Source: Gadus chalcogrammus (taxonomy: Eukaryota > Chordata > Actinopteri > Gadiformes > Gadidae). Taken from it: a DNA stretch of 64,000 nucleotides. Under the pieces are notes generated by a model. It did no database searches. It saw only the letters and a list, made by a program, of their open reading frames with translations, and was not told where the DNA came from. Positions 61,860 to 64,000 of this stretch are shown in pieces. The stretch lies in NCBI RefSeq assembly GCF_026213295.1, contig NC_079421.1, positions 17,820,748 through 17,884,747 on the forward strand, given 5' to 3'. Positions within the stretch are counted from its first letter, which is position 1. Each line of letters starts with the position of its first letter. The position numbers and the translations under genes are program-made.

Positions 61860-62296
61860 TTAAAGGGGTAGTTCGGAATTTTGGACATAGGGCCTGATTT
61901 GAGGGACTACTTTCTCAGCAGCAGCGGAATTCAACCTATATCAGTCCGCCGCTGCCATAGCCTACCAGGAATATAACACTTGCTGAGACACAGCAAGTCA
62001 CTCAAAATACATTGTAATGCAAGGTTGGTTTTATTTCCAACATTATTCTATCAACACAGACATTTACAGCGACCGTCTGGCGTTATAGTGGATTTGCCGC
62101 GGGTGTACTGTTGAGTGGGCAAGACTGTTTTATTAGCAGGCTAGTATTGCCCGTTGCCGTGCGCTAGCCTAGCATGAGCAAACTCTGCAACTAGAAGGAC
62201 TGAATGAAATGTGTTAAACTGTCACCAATGATAAAGAACAGAAGGGCTAACTTGGGAATCAGGCCCTATGTCCAAAATTCAAAACTACCCCTTTAA
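61860..62296. mobile_element. MITE with 40-bp terminal inverted repeats
   Basis: This 437-bp element starts TTAAAGGGGTAGTTCGGAAT and ends with the inverted copy. Over 40 bp the two ends differ at two positions. TTAA at each end may be a target duplication or part of the repeat, since TTAA is its own complement. No transposase frame is present. The superfamily is not determined; a piggyBac-type origin is possible because of TTAA. Confidence 0.8.
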
Positions 62297-62519
62297 GATG
62301 ACAAAATTACTCAAATTGAACAATCATGAAAATAAGTCACAAAAAACATGTGTTAGGCTACCTGTGGTATATAGAACTTTGATTATTATGGCATTTAGAA
62401 GGGTTATTCTTTTACATATAATTAACCAAGAATCGGGGCTTATCATAAAAGTATTTTATCCAACATTCAGAACCACTCAATCTGCCCCCTTGCGGTAAGA
62501 TTAGGCCCAATGTTTTACT

Positions 62520-63145
62520 CAGTCCATACATTTACAATGTATGGACCATGTCCATAGGCCATACATTTCACAATGTGTGAACTATGAACATAAATGTTGA
62601 TTTTTTTTTTTAATAAAGTTATCCCCCTACCAAAATACTATAGAGATATATTTGCCATCAAGCATAAATAGTTAGCTTCCAAAGTGGCGAAGTCACGCCC
62701 CTTCCGGTAGAGCCCATGGGACCCGAGAGATCGACAAATATGAATGGGTTTCAATGGAGAGAAGGTAATTGTTTCCTGGTCCCAGTCTTTATGTGCCCCG
62801 AATTACACTGTTGTTTGTAGATTTAAATGATAATTTTTCACTTCAAGAGTTTGGCCGTTTATTGTGCAATTGTTCAGTTAACGGCTGTAGAGAAAACAAA
62901 ATGAGAAAGACTACATGTCTCGTATGTGACGTCAAGCTCCCTGCGACTGGCGTTGACAAGACCGACAATCGCCCCATCGGCATAACTGAAATTCTCCACA
63001 TGCCCCGACTTATAATGGATTCCCCTTGGAAAAAAGCCGTAAAGCGCAGCAGAGGGATCGCCATGTCTGTACCGGAGTTCCAAGTGCGGGTGGTGACGTA
63101 TATCATTCGCGTCGAGAGCAGCGAAGAGCTGTAGTTCATGAAGCG
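62520..63145. other. Unclassified repeat-like block downstream of hprt1
   Basis: This block contains a short palindrome (GTCCATACAT at 62522-62531 with its complement at 62537-62546) and then a CpG-richer segment at 62690-63140. That segment is open in one plus frame (62769-63134) and in two minus frames. I do not recognise any of the products. It could be a decayed mobile element. Confidence 0.35.
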
Positions 63146-64000
63146 GCCTCACACAAAACCTAACATTATCAAACTTCTTCGCGAAATTTTACTTCAATAA
63201 AACATATTCCTTTTATTTAGGACACAGGTTAACACTTGATACAATGCTAGAAATAAAGCTAATAATTATGTTAAACACAGTTGCATTTGAATCGGATGGT
63301 TTCGTTTTAACTAAAGTGCATGCCGGTCGAAGCGTTTTCATTGGATAGATCGGCTCGCGTTCAACTGAAAGGGGCGTGAACTTTGTGATAGCATTGATAG
63401 CCACTGTAAAAGCCTCTGTGAGGAACACCGTTTTCGGCGCCGTCCAGGATATAATATTATACGTTTTTTTTGTTAGACGAGGTTTGAGGCATTGCCATGT
63501 GGGGATGACTTTCAAGCTCATGGACTCGTGTGTTTAGTTGGCGGATTGTTTGTAAGGCCTGTGGACATGGCATTGTGGCTTGCACCTAGCCTCTTCCAGC
63601 TAGCGAGCTGAGTGGCCTAGAGAAGACTTGCTTTAGAGTAGCGCAGTGTTAGCTTCCCTCAGCTAATGCACTGTGGACTATAGTAACGTTAACATTAACT
63701 AACAACGTCGTTCAGTTCAGTTTAAGTTTTGCTTTTTTCTTCTTAAACCTTTGCTATTCATAAGGACACTTTACGTCGCCTTCTTCCCTGGTTAGTGGAA
63801 CTCACCTGAAGCGATAGCATGCAAGTGTCGTTCCAGAAGTTACCTCGTCAGTCGATGCTGTTCTGCTCACTCGGACTAACGGATCGCTAGCTAACTACCG
63901 GGCATTGTGCGTTGTGTAGCTGGAGCATGCTAACTTGTACCAGGAAAGTTGTTACCTGGTCATAACCTTAAGGTTAGAATAGGGCAGTGGCACTTGTTGG
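63146..64000. other. Right-end flank, possibly upstream of another gene
   Basis: After 63.5 kb the sequence becomes richer in CTAGC/TTAGC-type words, with moderate CpG, and contains no long open frame. This is compatible with a promoter or 5' UTR of a gene beyond the window, but nothing identifies it. Confidence 0.3.

Overview
This is teleost fish genomic DNA. Four vertebrate genes with conventional GT-AG splicing are recognisable: glypican-3 (gpc3, minus strand, first two coding exons), an MO25/CAB39-family gene (minus strand, complete), phf6 (plus strand, complete) and hprt1 (plus strand, complete). The gpc3-phf6-hprt1 order matches the human Xq26 block. The tRNA-derived SINE tail and the short-inverted-repeat elements are of types common in ray-finned fish. 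The very long (CA)n/(GT)n tracts resemble those described for cod-like fish, but the species cannot be fixed from this window.

Layout. Positions 1-27,132 are read as the inside of gpc3 intron 2, because exon 3 is not seen and must lie to the left. This stretch is dominated by microsatellites, poly-G runs, a minisatellite built of 20-bp monomers, one TTA-flanked inverted-repeat element and a decayed hAT transposase. gpc3 exon 2 is at 27,133-27,294 and exon 1 at 35,120-35,285, with a 7.8-kb intron between them. Positions 35.3-40.1 kb are intergenic, with one possible orphan exon. The CAB39-like gene (eight coding exons, 343 aa) runs leftward from about 46.8 kb. It is head-to-head with phf6 (nine coding exons, 363 aa), leaving about 0.7 kb that probably acts as a shared promoter. 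hprt1 (nine exons, 218 aa, each exon the same length as I recall for human) follows phf6 in tandem. The last 3 kb hold an inverted-repeat element and an unclassified repeat-like block; the last 0.8 kb may be the 5' flank of another gene.

The genes do not form a pathway. gpc3 encodes a cell-surface heparan-sulfate proteoglycan. CAB39/MO25 is the scaffold of the LKB1-STRAD kinase complex. phf6 encodes a nuclear chromatin reader, and hprt1 a purine-salvage enzyme. What is shared is the conserved gene neighbourhood.

The most interesting signals are these: (1) the phf6 exon 4 acceptor lies 4 nt behind a ~157-bp (TG)n/(TGTC)n tract, giving about 166 nt with no adenosine and so a forced distant branch point; (2) an in-frame, splice-bounded 63-bp candidate cassette exon in phf6; (3) a 31-bp copy of the gpc3 exon 2 splice boundary exactly 3,160 bp away in intron 2; (4) two copies of one inverted-repeat element, both flanked by TTA; (5) several perfect or near-perfect palindromes. 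No undescribed multi-gene system was found.
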